From Channa striata (Eukaryota > Chordata > Actinopteri > Anabantiformes > Channidae): 64,000 bases of DNA. Positions within the stretch are counted from its first letter, which is position 1. The number at the start of each line of letters is the position of its first letter. The stretch lies in contig CM065172.1 in the NCBI GenBank assembly GCA_033026295.1, positions 17,975,165 through 18,039,164 on the forward strand, read 5' to 3'. The position numbers were made by a program, and so were the translations under genes. Under the pieces are notes generated by a model. The model saw nothing but the letters and a program-made list of their open reading frames with translations. It was not told the origin of the DNA and did no database searches. Shown in pieces: positions 1 to 13,182 of this stretch.

Positions 1-660
1 CACTTTGAGGGTCCGACGGATTTTTTTTTTTTCGCCTTTGCCGTGACTGGCGGATAAAAGTTCTCCTCTTGTTCCTTTGCGCGGCTCCTAACACCGAGTC
101 TCCCGTGACCTTGGTGTGTTCCGCCACAGCCACGTTTTACCCGATTCACCAACATTTGATGCGAGTTCCACGGGCTTTTTTGGTGCAACTTCGACTTTTT
201 CCTCGTTCCTTTGAATGCGTTGCAGATATGATGATGTCACCGACGCCACTTTTCCCTGAAGTTATGGCGGAGCACAACTTTTCGAACTTGTCTTGGTGAG
301 TATAAACGGCCGCGGAGCGCGGCCAGTCTCCGGATTAGGACGGAATCGCTAAAACCGCGGCGGTTAAAACGCGTCTCCGCGACGCTTCTGACCAGGAAAG
401 TGCATCGTTTGAACAAGTGAATTTTTTTGAATGGAGGGCGAACCGAGCCGTGCAGCGAAGTTTAACGACAGACTTCGGCGTTGAGGGCCTACAGGGACCT
501 TCAAGGTTCTAACTGGACCTGCCGGGCCTTCCAGGAAACACCCGGAGCCCGTAACGTCTTTCTCGGGCTCACGGCTCCCGGACGCTCGTTGTTCGGGTCT
601 CGTACTTAGAAGTTAAAGGCCCTTTGAGTTGCGGCTTAGCTCCAACTCCCCTTCACCAAA
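1..660 (+). promoter_or_regulatory. raf1: CpG-rich promoter and probable non-coding first exon of raf1
   Basis: This stretch is clearly richer in CG dinucleotides than the AT-rich sequence that follows, as expected for a housekeeping promoter and 5' UTR. Two good donor sites are visible: GTGAGT at 296 and GTAAGT at 761. Either could splice to the acceptor CTTTCAG ending at 2667, just before the first coding exon of raf1. RAF1 in mammals has a non-coding exon 1, so a 5' UTR exon here is expected. A short upstream ORF starts at ATG 264 in a strong context. The exact start site and the donor used cannot be decided from sequence alone. Confidence 0.5.
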
Positions 661-1063
661 CTCCTCCAAAATATGATAATCTGCCGATTCCGAGCTCACT
701 AGCATTTATGAGTATGAAAAGCTGAGTGGAGTTCTGTGCACAGCTGTGTGGACTGACCCGGTAAGTAGAACAGTTAGAAGGACTAAAGTTCGGCAGCTGC
801 AGGCGTCGCATTGTTCGTGTGGCTGCATTATATGAACATGTACATAGAAGTTCTTTGTGATGCTGGAACCACAAGGAGTCTCTTTAAGGGGACTTTGACA
901 CCACACCTATTCTGTTTTTTTTTTTTAAAGGAAAAACAGAATAATGAGTGGACAAATGTATAAGAAGGTCATAATTTTCCACAAAGGTGCAATGCATGAT
1001 TCATTTAAGCAATCAACGTCCAAGCATGTGCTGCAGAAGGTCCAAAATGCCAAGTAAGCCTAG

Positions 1064-1282
1064 ATGGGGTCTGCTTTTAGATCAAGGTGGAAAGAAGAAG
1101 TGTACTGCTTGCTGCAAGTGGCTTCGAAAAGAGGCTTCATTGTTGGGACATACATGGCAGGAGCTCAAGTCACAAAGATTGCTCAGCTGGCAAGTGTTTT
1201 TATAAGAGCAATTAGAATATGTGGTCGATGGTGCACATTTGGTGACAGCGATGCTCGAGCCTTCGTGCCAAATGTTGGGTAA
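1064..1282 (+). mobile_element. Decayed Tc1-like transposase helix-turn-helix fragment
   Basis: Around 1125-1200 the + strand reads RGFIVGTYMAGAQVTKIAQL in one frame. This resembles the N-terminal helix-turn-helix of fish Tc1-like transposases, where an I-V-x-x-x-x-A-G-A-x-V-T-K-x-A-x-L pattern is typical. Only about 25 residues are recognisable. No DDE catalytic domain and no inverted repeats were found, so it is a dead fragment inside raf1 intron 1. The family assignment rests on memory of the motif and was not searched. Confidence 0.5.
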
Positions 1283-1783
1283 GGAAAACTGGAAGGGTGA
1301 CTGAGTGTCAGTGCTTCCTCCACAGCATTTTTATTAAATTGGATACCTGGTTTTGACTTTGCTGCTCCATAAATCTACATTTCCCCTCCTTCAACAATCC
1401 TATTTGGTAGGATGACTCGTGTGTTTTGGGTCTTTTGTCACACAATCTATTTTCTAATAAGCTTCAGTTATGCATGGACACTTTAATATTTTTCTGTGCA
1501 GATGGCATAGGTTGAATTGTGTTGGTTGTCACAAACCATGACACCTGTCATTGAGTGAAGTGTAATTCTGGTTTCCTTTATCTTGTTTTAAGATTTCAAT
1601 GAAACTTGAGTTGCATTTTGGATAAAATATTTGCAGAAATACGGAAGGGTCCACTGTATGTTTGCAATGGTAGGTCCAATTTTAGGTGTGGCAGCTAAAA
1701 TTATTTTCTTTTATTGCCTTTTTGACATGTTATGTCAAGTGGAGTTTTATTTATCTTATTTAACCTGTTTCTTTAATTAGATC

Positions 1784-1786
<3 letters not shown>

Positions 1787-1821
<35 letters not shown>
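1787..1821. repeat. (TG)n microsatellite
   Basis: Uninterrupted TG dinucleotide run of about 17 units in raf1 intron 1. Confidence 0.95.
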
Positions 1822-1823
<2 letters not shown>

Positions 1824-2688
1824 TGTCCTCAACTGTATGTTATTAGGTCGCAAATTTTAGTTCTCTGTGAACAGAGAAGTGAGTCTGTTGAAAGTGTAAC
1901 CTATACTGTAAATAACATGACCAACATCTGAGTTGGCATGAGATTCTCCCTGTTCAAGTGGATTTGCCTGTCCACATTGCTCCGATGCCTCCTTTCAAAT
2001 GGAAAAGAAAGGAAAGCTGTCCCAGCAGAGGAGACGTCCATGTCCGAAAACCCCACATGTGGTATTTTAAGCTCATAAAACCACTAAACAGGTCACAGTG
2101 TACATGTTCTGTTTACTTTTCCTGTCACACTCCTGAAAGACTTGCTGCTAACATACAGACATGGCCCCAGTCACGTCATCATCCAGGAGGTTTGCAGTTG
2201 GTTAAGATTGTGTTTCGAGATTACAACTTAAACACATTTTTGAAGCAATGCCTAAAATATATCAGTGTGTCATTTTTATGGTCATTTTGTGATGGACATG
2301 CACTCGAGTCACCACAGCACAGCCAACACGGCTGCTTTCTCAGCGAAACAAACGGCAAACATTCAGGAGCCACTTTTCAGAACTACAGGGTGTGTTTGAT
2401 TCTCCAAAGATAGATGTCAGAGTATCAATTTAAACACTGTAAATACAATGCCATCAAAATGATTGAGTGGATGAGGGGCTGAATTCCCTTTTTAGTCTTG
2501 AAGAAACATTTACCTCCTGTGTTGTTTCCAACTTTGAGACTGGTTCTGAACATCAATATTCCAATGTTATTACAATAAAGGGCTCATGAAATATGTCAGT
2601 TGCTGCGCTTTGGAGCGTTGAGTACTAATACTAATGTGCGCATGCATTATTGTTTCTATCCTTTCAGACTTGAGAGTACTATTTACTA

Positions 2689-5600
2689 ATGGAGCACCTT
2701 CAGGGAGCGTGGAAGACTCTGAGCAACGGCTTTGGAATGAAGGACTCTGCGTTCGAGAGCCCGTGTCTTTCACCGACCATGGTCCAGGGCTTTCCCTGCC
2801 AGCGTCGCTCCTCAGATGACAGCAAGATGCCTGACTCCAAGACTAGCAGCACTATCCGCGTCTACCTCCCAAACCAGCAACGCACTGTGGTGAGTTTATT
2901 TCCACTTCAGGTGGGAGATGGCGTGACGCCTGGAAGAGTTTTCCAACTTTACATTCCCAGACGTTCAAGGCGTCTTTAGAAATATTGGATTGGTGCGTGG
3001 TTTCCTAAAGGCATATGGAGCTACAGTACGTGCATCATGGCAGATAAGAGGAAGACTGTTTTTTTTTTTTTTTTTTTTCTCTTCTGTTCCCTCAGGTAAA
3101 TGTGCGGCCAGGTATGACTCTGCACAACTGTCTGATTAAAGCATTGAAGGTTCGGGGTCTACAGCCTCAGTGCTGTGCTGTCTTCAAGCTGCATCCAGGA
3201 CAGAGGAGGTGAGCTCGGTGCTGTTATAGGTTTGCAATAAGGGAAATAAGATTAAAGTTTGTAGCGATCACAATCTTGCTGCAGTAAATTTTTTCGATTG
3301 CTTTGATATTCTTTACTTAAGTCTTCTCTCTTTATTTGTATCAGTAAAAAGTCAAGAATGGATTGGAATACTGACTCCACCACATTAATCGGGGAAGAGC
3401 TGCTGGTGGAGGTTTTAGATCATGTTCCCTTGACAACGCATAATTTTGTGAGTACCCAAAATGCTCATTATCAGCAAATATTACAAAAAGCAAACAAATG
3501 CTATTGCTTAATAACTAAGTGCACATTTCATTCTGTCATTTTCAGGTTCGGAAAACATATCTGAAGCTAGCATTCTGTGATATTTGCCAGAAGTTTCTCT
3601 TGAATGGTTTCCGTTGCCAAACATGCGGATACAAATTCCACGAGCATTGCAGCACCAAAGTGCCCACGATGTGTGTGGACTGGAGCAACATCAGACAGCT
3701 CCTGTAAGTGTCTTCAGTTTGACATGAGAGCATAATGTAAAAGGGGCAGTAATATATAATTTTGTAAAACCTTTTTAACATTACATATAACTGGCAGACA
3801 TGCTTGCCCCAACAAATCCAGTCTCTGTATGGAATTGCTAAATAAATGGAACAATGATTCATAGTCATCAGAACCTGCTTTGCCTTTATCTTTACTAACA
3901 AATTTTTCGATGAAGTGTAAGCTTGTGTAAACGTGTATACATTTGCTTACTTGCGCTGAGAATAGAGGCTTATTAATGTTGTTTTGCATGCAGCCTGTAG
4001 GAATGACAGTTATCATAGATCTGTCAGTCAAGAGATAAGGCCTTTTACCCGGCAACTGCTGTATGTTTGACACCAGTCAGCTGTTATTTGACTAAGCTCT
4101 TTGACTTTCCCACATACTGTATGCTCCAAGAAATTCAGTTTTTCACTCTCTCTCTTCAGTTTGTGTCCCACACCAGGTGAGGGCAGTGCCCCATCACTGC
4201 CACCGTTGACGTCCAGGAGAATGAGAGAATCCTTAACACGGTTTCCAAGGTGAAGCAAAATTCTAGCCTCAATCTGTCAACACAGCAGCCTGCTATTGTT
4301 TTTATTAATGCAAGATAAATTCACATAGCAGATGGATGTTCTTGATGTCCCTCACTCTGCTAGTTGTGAAAATGTACATACAACATGAGTATGTCACGGA
4401 AGTTTGTTCTGAATCTGTATTGTCTTTTATTTTTCATGCTCGTCTGCAACACAGTTTGTTGTGTTCTCATTTCTAAAGAACCAAGATCTTAACTGAATTA
4501 AATCCCGTTTTTTAATGACGCGCTCAGATTTATGTAGGCTTACAAGTCCAAGGGCTGATGTAATGAGAGGCGTGAAAAGAGCCTGTTGTTTCAGAACCCC
4601 TTAAAATGGTTAAAGGGCATTGAGAGGTGCCAAATTAGCACTCTCAAAGTATCAAGTTGTTCCATGCAGAGCAATCTCAAATACTCTTTTGAAACTTAGT
4701 TTTGTATTGCCAAAAGGGGGATTGTTCTCAAGGAGTGCACTCTGTGGTCGTAAGTGTGATGTAATGTGATCTTTGTTTACATACGTCATTCAGTTGGAGT
4801 TCCACAGTCACCAACCCTAACCCGGTTTTAACCAGCAGCTCCAATACAGGACAGTTACTGCTCCACTAACACAAGGTTTAACATGACATTTATTTCAAAG
4901 CTCTAATTTATGGCTATTAGGGGGGCATTCTTGGTCATATCTGGGGCTTTTTAGAAGATTTTTGGAACTGATCTTATTATATTTGACTGGCAAACCTGAG
5001 CCAGTACTGATGATGACAAATATCTAGGTCAAAATAACTCCGCAGCGTCAGGTTAGTCACAAATAAGAGGAAGGCCGCAGTATAAAGAAATAAGTACTTC
5101 CTCACCGTGCTGTTTTCCTTTTAGTTTTATTACTACATAGCGTGTGTCTTGTTGATTTTTCATGCGTGATAGAAGTTTATCAGAAACAGATGACAGTCGA
5201 ATGGGGAAGGTAAGACGAAAATGACAGAAATGAAACCAGAAAGCCTCTCCACTACCACAACACACACAGCAGCCCAGTATTAGTTGAGCATTTGTATTTC
5301 TGTGGCATGTCAGTGTGACTTGGGCAAACATTAGCTGCTCAATCCTAATATGTGACGCATGTTCGTTCTCACAGCTCAGCCCACCGGTATTCCACCCCTC
5401 ATGCCTTCAACTATACCACGGCCTACCCAGCCACAGGCGGTTGCCTCTCTCAGAGGCAGCGCTCCACATCTACGCCCAATGTTCACATGGTTAGCACTAC
5501 CCTGCCTGTAGACAGCAGCATGATCGAGGTAACTACACACCATATGGGCCCCTTGGGCACCCCTGTATGTTATAGCAGCCACTCCTAAAATATCTCCTGC

Positions 5601-8600
5601 CTGAGAGTGATCTTGCCCCCCTATGTAGATCTCAGACTTTCTTGTTTTTCTCGGTGACATCTTGCCTACCTCTGTGTTTTAGCCCACCTGGATAGGCTTG
5701 AGTGGGTGTATGTAGTTCTCCCGATAGCATCTTATTTTGGCAATTAAAAAAAAAAAAGTGACATTTAACTTCCTCCTATTTATCTCTAGTTCCTGCTTTT
5801 TCACTGCCAGAATTCTTGTGTAATCTCACACGTTTTGCACGCTTTGTAGAATATTTCCCCTTAATTCTGTCTAGGTAAAAACCTGAGCATCACTCTTTTC
5901 ATTTTTCCTTCTTTACATTTCTTTGCTGTCCCTTTCCCTCCTGTCCTCACTGGCCTGTTTTATTGTACCTCGCTGGGGAGTAGCTAGACTGCCTGAATAC
6001 CTCCCCCAGCTCTTGGTGCCATAGATTCTGGCTGAAGAGGAAAGTAGATATTGTGCACTTCCCCCAGTCTTTTGTTGAGGCCTCACCTGAGAGTCCAGAA
6101 AAGGTTAGAAAGCAGTGTCTGTGTGCAGTCTTGATATCATACCTTGCAAACGGGTTACCTTCATTCACATCTTAGTTCTGCAGTCAAACTGAGTGACAGC
6201 ACGGCATGTGGTTTACTGTTTGAACAAGCTGACAGAGCTGTCTTTGTTTTTGCCTCCCTAGGATGCAATGCGTAATCATGACTCAGGTAAGTACCTGCTC
6301 TGCATTTCATTAGTTTCGTGCATTGCATTTTATTGTTACTTGAGACCTCACCACATTTTCACTTTTGATTATGAATTCATTAAAAATGTGTCGCTCATTT
6401 TCGAACTTCTTTTTTGTAAATAGAGTCTTTATCCACCCTCTACATTTCATCATTTGTCATCATAGCATTTGACATTGAGGTCTACCCCTAAAATGTAACA
6501 TTCATTAGCTAAGCTATGCAGTTGAGGGTGGTAATGCAAAGCTAATCTGGATATGATAGTCCATAAACAAGGAAAAAAACACCACGGACATAATCAATCC
6601 TTTATGCAGGTTTTTCATTACAGTGGTAACGTTTGTAAACATATAAACACTACCATCTAATTTAAATTTCTTACAGATGAAAGAAATTATAGGGTAATTT
6701 TTTGGCACACTTAGTGTATGGAATGATTTTATTCAGTCTTCAACACCAAAAAAACTAACAAAAAAAACATTAACTAATTAGTTCTTCTTCATAACTTTGA
6801 AGCCGGGAGTTCCCCCAACCAGAGTCCTACAGGCTGGGCCCAGTCTCAAGCCAAAGCCCCTGCACCTGCCCAGCGAGAAAGGGCCCCGTCCTTCAGTGCT
6901 CAGGAAAAAAATAAAATAGTAAGTTCTATATCTTGTCTTGTACATTGTGTTTACACTAAATTCTTCCAGACACCTTAGCATCATCACATTTTTTTTCATT
7001 TCTAATCATCCAGAGACCTCGGGACAAGCGGGACTCTAGTTACTACTGGGAGATTGAAGCCAGCGAGGTGTATCTGCACTCACGCATTGGTTCAGGCTCC
7101 TTTGGAACTGTATACAAAGGGAAATGGCATGGTAGGAATGCAGTTCAGATAGGGCAGGGCACTTTCAGGTGCAACGCTTTGACATTCTCATTCTACACAT
7201 AACACTAACAATTGTTATTATTATTATTATTGCCAGACACAGTTAAGAACACTTAATAGTAGTAGGAATTTGTCTTGCAAACACATAATCTACAGAGAAA
7301 AGTACTTTGGAGAATAAGCGATTGTGTAGCTTTGTAGTATATTCTATTCGTCAAGAGTTGCAAAGTACCATGTTTCTGTTTTAGGTGATGTAGCAGTGAA
7401 GATTTTAAAGGTGACCAACCCCACACCTGAGCAGTTCCAGGCATTCAGAAATGAGGTGGCTGTTCTGCGGTAAGAAATACAGGACGGCGCGCACACTGCG
7501 TTCATTTTTGCTGTCCAACAGCTGCCATTTTGTGCAGCTTTGATAATTGCAAGCTGTTAAATTCTTGGCAAATCATCTCTATCGCAAACCTTTATCTTAT
7601 CTTTGTTTTGGTGATTTCCTCTAAAACTGTGTTGCAGGAAAACGAGACATGTCAACATCCTGTTGTTCATGGGCTACATGACGAAGGATAACCTGGCCAT
7701 AGTGACACAGTGGTGTGAGGGCAGCAGCCTTTACAAACACATTCATGTCCTGGAAACAAATTTCAAGATGATCCAACTCATAGACATTGCCAGGCAGACA
7801 GCTCAGGGCATGGAGTAAGTCTTAAAGGACAATATTTTTCTGTTAAACTACAACTACTACAAAAACTCTCTAATTTCTCATCTTTTTTTCAGTTATCTGC
7901 ATGCAAAGAACATCATTCATCGGGACATGAAATCCAACAGTATCCTTTATAAGCTGGTTCATTTGTCCATTGAAGTTTTAGATAAACAAATTCTGAACTT
8001 CAATCTTCATATTGGTTAACAGATATTTATTAGGTGGGTTTCGCTGAAAATTCCTTGACAACAGTGTAGACATCTTCTTGCATGAAGGGCTAACTGTGAA
8101 AATTGGGGACTTTGGCCTTGCGACAGTTAAGGCCAGGTGGAGTGGCTCCCATCAGGTAGAGCAGCCTTCTGGCTCCATTCTCTGGATGGTGAGTAACGGC
8201 TTACTTTCACAACTGAGACATGTTTGTTGTAAACAACAAAAATTAGGAAAAGTAATTAAGGCATTTTCTTTCATTTTGCTTAAATTTCTTTCTTGTCTGT
8301 ACTCAGGCTCCTGAAGTTATCCGGATGCAGGATAACAATCCCTACAGCTTCCAGTCCGATGTCTATTCCTATGGAATCGTTCTCTTTGAGCTCATGACGG
8401 GAGAGCTCCCGTACTCCCAGATAGCAAACAGAGATCAGGTGAAGTTTACGCGGCATGTTGCATGTCAGCTGACAACCAGTGATACTGCAGTATAGGCAAG
8501 TTATAGCTAGGTGTGTGTTTTCCTCCTGGGGAAAAAAAAAGAATCCTCAATCCTACAAGGTTTTTGCTACCTTGATGGATTTGCTTAAGTCAGTCAGAGC

Positions 8601-9574
8601 TGCGAGCTCTGGTCCATGCCTGGGTTCCAGTGTCAGGCTGTAAGACACTGGGTCACTGTCTAAAGGGGGCTGCGGAGCTGGCCTAAGGCCCGCCGTGGAA
8701 CAGAGGCAGGCACCCTGGAGCCACTGGCCTAATTTTAGCCCCCGTAACACAACCCTGTACGTGTGTGAGAAAAGGGGTGCATGGGTTTGCATATATCTGT
8801 TTATTTGGGGTTTTTTGTCTCTCGCAGGCCCCATGTGCCTGGCTTTATGTTAATTTCAGTTCATGCTGTCTCTGCTCAAATGAGGTTAAAGTTGCTGTGC
8901 AGAGTCTGCCCCGATATACTGTTATGATCCACCGTTCTAGTTCTGTTGTCCTTGATACAGTAGAATGACTTTGTACTCAGCTGACACGGCAAGAACATAG
9001 AGTACTGCTATTTTCCTTTATCTCTGCAGAATCATGCACTCACGCCTTTACAATAGCTCCAGTGTTTTAGATGCCTGCCTTAACTCACTAGGAATATTTG
9101 CATTTTTATAAGTCAGTCTGTGATGTATTTGCTGATTTAGGATTGCATATGTCTGATCAGTGTTCCACACATATTCTCATTCTCCTCTTCCACTTTTAGA
9201 TTATCTTTATGGTGGGAAGAGGCTATATGTCCCCAGACCTCAGTAAGCTCTATAAGAGCTGCCCCAAAGCCATGAAAAGGTTGGTGGCTGACTGCATCAA
9301 GAAGTCCAAGGATGAGAGGCCGCTCTTCCCGCAGGTAAACTGAGTTATTGGCATATGCACACATTATTCTCAATGCTCAGTGTTTTGTTTGACTAACGTT
9401 TTAATTATGTATTTCTTTTTGCTTCTTTTTAAGATCTTGTCCTCGATTGAACTTCTCCAGCATGCCCTCCCTAAGATAAACCGCAGTGCCTCAGAACCGT
9501 CCCTGCACAGAGCCTCTCACACTGAAGATATCAATGCCTGTACTCTGACCTCTACCAGACTGCCTGTTTTCTAG
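2689..9574 (+). CDS. raf1: RAF proto-oncogene serine/threonine kinase (C-Raf), 16 coding exons
   Basis: C-Raf is the cytosolic MAP3K that binds GTP-loaded Ras and phosphorylates MEK1/2. Coding exons: 2689-2889, 3096-3208, 3345-3447, 3546-3703, 4160-4249, 5375-5528, 6262-6286, 6803-6918, 7014-7131, 7385-7469, 7638-7814, 7893-7939, 8070-8188, 8307-8438, 9200-9334, 9434-9574. All junctions are GT-AG and the phases join without a break, giving about 637 residues (human 648). Order: Ras-binding domain from about residue 55 (TIRVYLPNQQRTV), C1 zinc finger (HNFVRKTYLKLAFCDICQKF), 14-3-3 site RSTSTP near 254, kinase domain with GSGSFGTV, VAVK, IIHRDMK and IGDFG, and a C-terminal 14-3-3 site RSASEP near 610. 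The N-region RDSSYYWE identifies C-Raf; B-Raf has acidic residues where C-Raf has YY. An in-frame TGA just upstream of ATG 2689 fixes the start. Whether this is raf1a or raf1b cannot be told. Confidence 0.97.
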
Positions 9575-10625
9575 AGGCTCAGACAGCACCGCCCTTTCTC
9601 CTCCTTCTTCTCCTGTTGAAATATCCAAAATAGCTCCAAAATGCTCAGTATGCTATTTTTCTCTATATAGACGCCAATACAGACTTAAACTGGACACACA
9701 TACATAAACCCAGGCTGATCAATAAAATACAGAAGGAACAGGAGAGGGTGAGGTGCAGAAAGAAGAGCCGCTGAGGTCAACTACGGAAGGGAGTGTATGG
9801 ATTAGTGGGACGTACACATGATGAGGCTGGTGTAAGATGCACCAAGGTAGTGCCTTGCTTATCACTGCACATATTAAGAAATAGGCAGGGCCTCCATGGC
9901 GAGAGTGCATTTGGTAAAACTAAAACTACATGAGCACACACCACCTACCTAAATCAGTGATCAATGGACATTTGAAGGAAGCTCAGGAGAAAGCCAGGCA
10001 TCTCTCTTGATTTTGGATTCGGTGATCTGAAGCACACCCTTCGCTCTGGCCTGCCTGTTTTCTGATGAAGAGGACCTTTGAAGCTTACCTGCCTTAAGAG
10101 GAAACAAATCCTGGACTAAGATCCTGCACAAGTCCACCTCCTCTTGCTATCACAAACAAAGCTGTTGGATGTAGTCTACTTAGTTGCACAGTAGTCATTG
10201 AATTTGCCTTGTCTTAAATGATAATGGAGTAGATATGGGAAATGATTTTTTTGACTTATTTTTCTCGTTTTTCTTTTTAGGGTCTTGTATTGAAGGAAGT
10301 GTAGCCTGTCAGACATGAAGCATGAGTGATGATGGAAAACTTTGAATTTGCACATTGTAGCAAAAGCAGTGGTTGCGTTTCAGCAGTCTACACGGTGGTT
10401 TCATAACTCTGAATAAACTGATCCCATAGATACACATTCTTATCAGTTCTTACCGTGGATAGGTTATCGTGAGCTGGACATCAGCGGTTGTCTTAAATGT
10501 TTTAAATGATTTGGAAACTAATTTGTAGCTTTTGTCATATCCCTTTCCCAAGGTTGAACGTTTAATTGTGAACTTGAGAAAGTTGTGTATTCAGTATTTT
10601 AATAAAATTAAGTTAAATTTGTCAA
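9575..10625 (+). other. raf1: raf1 3' UTR with two polyadenylation signals
   Basis: Non-coding sequence after the TAG at 9572-9574. AATAAA hexamers on the + strand at 10412-10417 and 10601-10606 could give two alternative 3' ends. The second is followed by AT-rich sequence and is taken as the distal end. Confidence 0.6.
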
Positions 10626-11920
10626 AAATGGAAATGGGATGGAAATACATGTAAAAGCCAACGCACAGATTAGGACAAAACAAAATATGCGCCTCGTCAG
10701 CATCACTTGGCAACAAACCCTGACATTTCTTAATTTAACACAATTTAGTTTTTAGCCAAAGCCTGTGAAGACTATTTGACTAATACAACTTTAATGAAAT
10801 TGTCTATATTTGATAAACCAACTGCAGCATGAGTCAGCCTTCATTAGTGAGTCATTCCTCTAGTTAGTTTTCATATTTTGTATGTCCACTTTTATTTTTG
10901 AGGACAGATTTGCACCTCCTGGGCATGAGTGATGTCAATTGTGCACAAATCTGTGGAGAGTTGTTCTGACGTTCTTCACTGATGATTCTTTTTCAGCTGC
11001 TCTTTGCTGGAAGGGTTGTGTTCCTTCTATTTCTGCTTTAAAATACTCCAAATGTGTTCCTCTGAATTCATTCAGAGGACATACTTGTAGTTTCAACATA
11101 AAAAGTTTTGTTCTTTTTTGCAGCGCATTTGTTTTTATTGATATTTTTCTGTGTGGCTCTGGGTATGAAACCACATGGTTTGTTACTTGTTTAGGTAATT
11201 CCTCACCATGTGGAATCAGGTGTTCATCTGTTGTTTTTTTCTTGAAAACTTGTTAATGCAATTAGGACTACCTGGAAATTGCAGGTGCAATCACATTTTT
11301 GCATTGAGGCTGTGCTTAACAATAATACAGTATTGTAAGAGCAGTAAATATTTTAACACTTTAGCTATATTGCAGAGAGGTGTATGTGGTTATATGTAGC
11401 TCACTTGAATATTTTAAAGACTATAAATGAGACGGGCAGTTGACATCAGATTATTCGGTCTCCCTCTTTCTTCGCTTGCATCAAAATCCCACACATGTGC
11501 AAGACTTTGTGGCAGGGTGTAATGTTTGCTTGAGCAGTAGCAGCTCGGTGTAGCCTCACAGGGGATCCGGTCCAGAAACACCACCAGGGGATTCCACCAT
11601 TGGCTGATGCCACTGCACACTACATCGCCACTGGCAAGCTCAGTGGAACAAAAGTCATTCGGCAGGGGAGGTGCATGTCCGCGGTAAGGGAGAGGACAGT
11701 TATACAGCACTTTGTTTTAGTGTACACTTTAAACATGTAGTTCCTGCTGGGTGGGGCTACTTGTGTTGGCTTAGTCGGACGTGCAAATTTATAGTAAATA
11801 TGGGAATACTTGCTCTACTTACAAGTGAAAGAAAAACTGTTTATTTTTGATGTTTATGGCTCTTTGAACTGAGCCCAGGGCAACAAATCTAATGGGGGTT
11901 TTGAGAGCTTTCTCCAAATC
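10626..11920. other. Intergenic sequence downstream of raf1
   Basis: AT-rich sequence without a supportable gene. Short open stretches on both strands between about 10935 and 11260, and on the minus strand at 11414-11710, have no flanking splice signals that link them. The text around 10890-11100 looks like a decayed mobile element, but I could not find terminal repeats or name a family. Confidence 0.4.
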
Positions 11921-12040
11921 GATGTGTCAAAAAGCCTCGTTACAGAGCAAAATCAGCCGGTCATCAAAAGTGGAGTGACCGCTAGTCATCTATTTTTACT
12001 GCACTTTTGCTATATGTGTTTATCTGTTCTATTCCTGCAG

Positions 12041-12124
12041 TCTGACAAGCTGCACAAGCTGGCCAAAATGAAATCAGAAGAGCCCAAACATTCTACGTCT
12101 CTGACCTACAATATCCCCATCTAG
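12041..12124 (+). CDS. Exon-like terminal segment of unknown gene (28 codons including stop)
   Basis: A strong acceptor (pyrimidine tract ending in CTGCAG at about 12040) is followed by an open frame beginning SDKLHKLAKMKSEEPKHS, ending NIPI and TAG at 12122-12124. An AATAAA lies downstream at about 12850. This looks like the last coding exon of a + strand gene. I recognise no homology and found no upstream exon that joins it, so it may be a chance open frame or a relic of a gene lost between raf1 and syn2. Confidence 0.25.
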   Translation, partial: SDKLHKLAKMKSEEPKHSTSLTYNIPI

Positions 12125-12689
12125 TGGGTGCATCATAACACATGATGGAAAAAGAACTCAGATGTATCAGTAAAGACAGGAATACAGTATTGTGAAAATA
12201 CTTCTGATGTTCCTCAATAGATTAGAGAACAGGCTATTGGGGACCCAGGGGTGCAAGAGGTCAGGAGGCTCCTGGACTAGAACCTCTGACTAAAGTGAGT
12301 TTTAATATATCGTGTTTGAAAGTCACACAGCTCTGTTAAAAGCCACAAACTCACCTCAAAGAGTCTCAAAACATGGAAAAAGAGACAAAAAAAAGACTAA
12401 AAAGGAGCAAAGTTATCATAACGATGACGCAACAATGGCCTCCAATGGCAGCTGCAGTTTCGCGTCTGTCAGAAATTGTTGGTCTGTCGCCTGTGTGTGC
12501 ACAGGACCACTGACAATCAACTCCAGACTTTTTGCAAAAAATCTCTAGTCAATTTCAAATGATCTCCCACTTGCCTGTCTCTGTTATGGAGTCTGACTTT
12601 AGGAATGAAAACGATTTAATTTGAATTCAGTCAAGTCATTCAACTCAGGTCTGGAACAAATGCAGCAGTAATAGTTTGCCTTGACTTTA

Positions 12690-12703
12690 CCACCAGATGG
12701 CAA
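12690..12703 (+). promoter_or_regulatory. CTCF-like motif between raf1 and syn2
   Basis: CCACCAGATGGCAA fits the core CTCF consensus CCASYAGRKGGCRS except at the last base. It lies between the convergent genes raf1 and syn2. A motif match alone does not show binding. Confidence 0.3.
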
Positions 12704-13182
12704 CAGTGAATTCTCGATGTGAATGGAGTTGTCTGCAGCATTTAGTATTTCTACTTTAGCTGTAACAACTCATTAATTAGCTGATTAACAGAAAACTCAT
12801 TATTACTATGATTTGAAAACTTAATATATATTGTTTTGGTAATATTCAAGAATAAAACTGTATTTTAAATACTGAAGCCATCCTTTTGCTCCAGCTTCTT
12901 ATTTAAGACGTTTTTCTGCTCTTCTGTCAAGTTATTTTAGCATAAATTTATTTGTGTTTTAAACTTCTAGTCCAACAAAATGAAACATTCAACGATTTCC
13001 CCTTTGACTCCAGACTCCTGAATGTCACAATACTGTGACATTTAATTGACTAAAAACTTAATTGGAAATTAGCAGCGAGTGATCCATAATGAAAATAATC
13101 AATATTTTCACCCTGAGGTTATTGTGTTACATATTGAACCAATCAACCATGCGATGTAATGTCTGTCTAATAACCGGCTGCA

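Noticed and set aside
1958..2413. + strand open frame of about 151 codons in raf1 intron 1
   Set aside because: No domain, no promoter, no splice signals; composition like intron.
8540..8840. GC-richer patch in raf1 intron 14 as a possible alternative exon
   Set aside because: No in-frame acceptor/donor pair joins exons 14 and 15 without a stop; RAF1 has no known exon here.
2689..9574. B-Raf or A-Raf instead of C-Raf
   Set aside because: The SSYY motif before the kinase domain, and the length and overall sequence, point to C-Raf.
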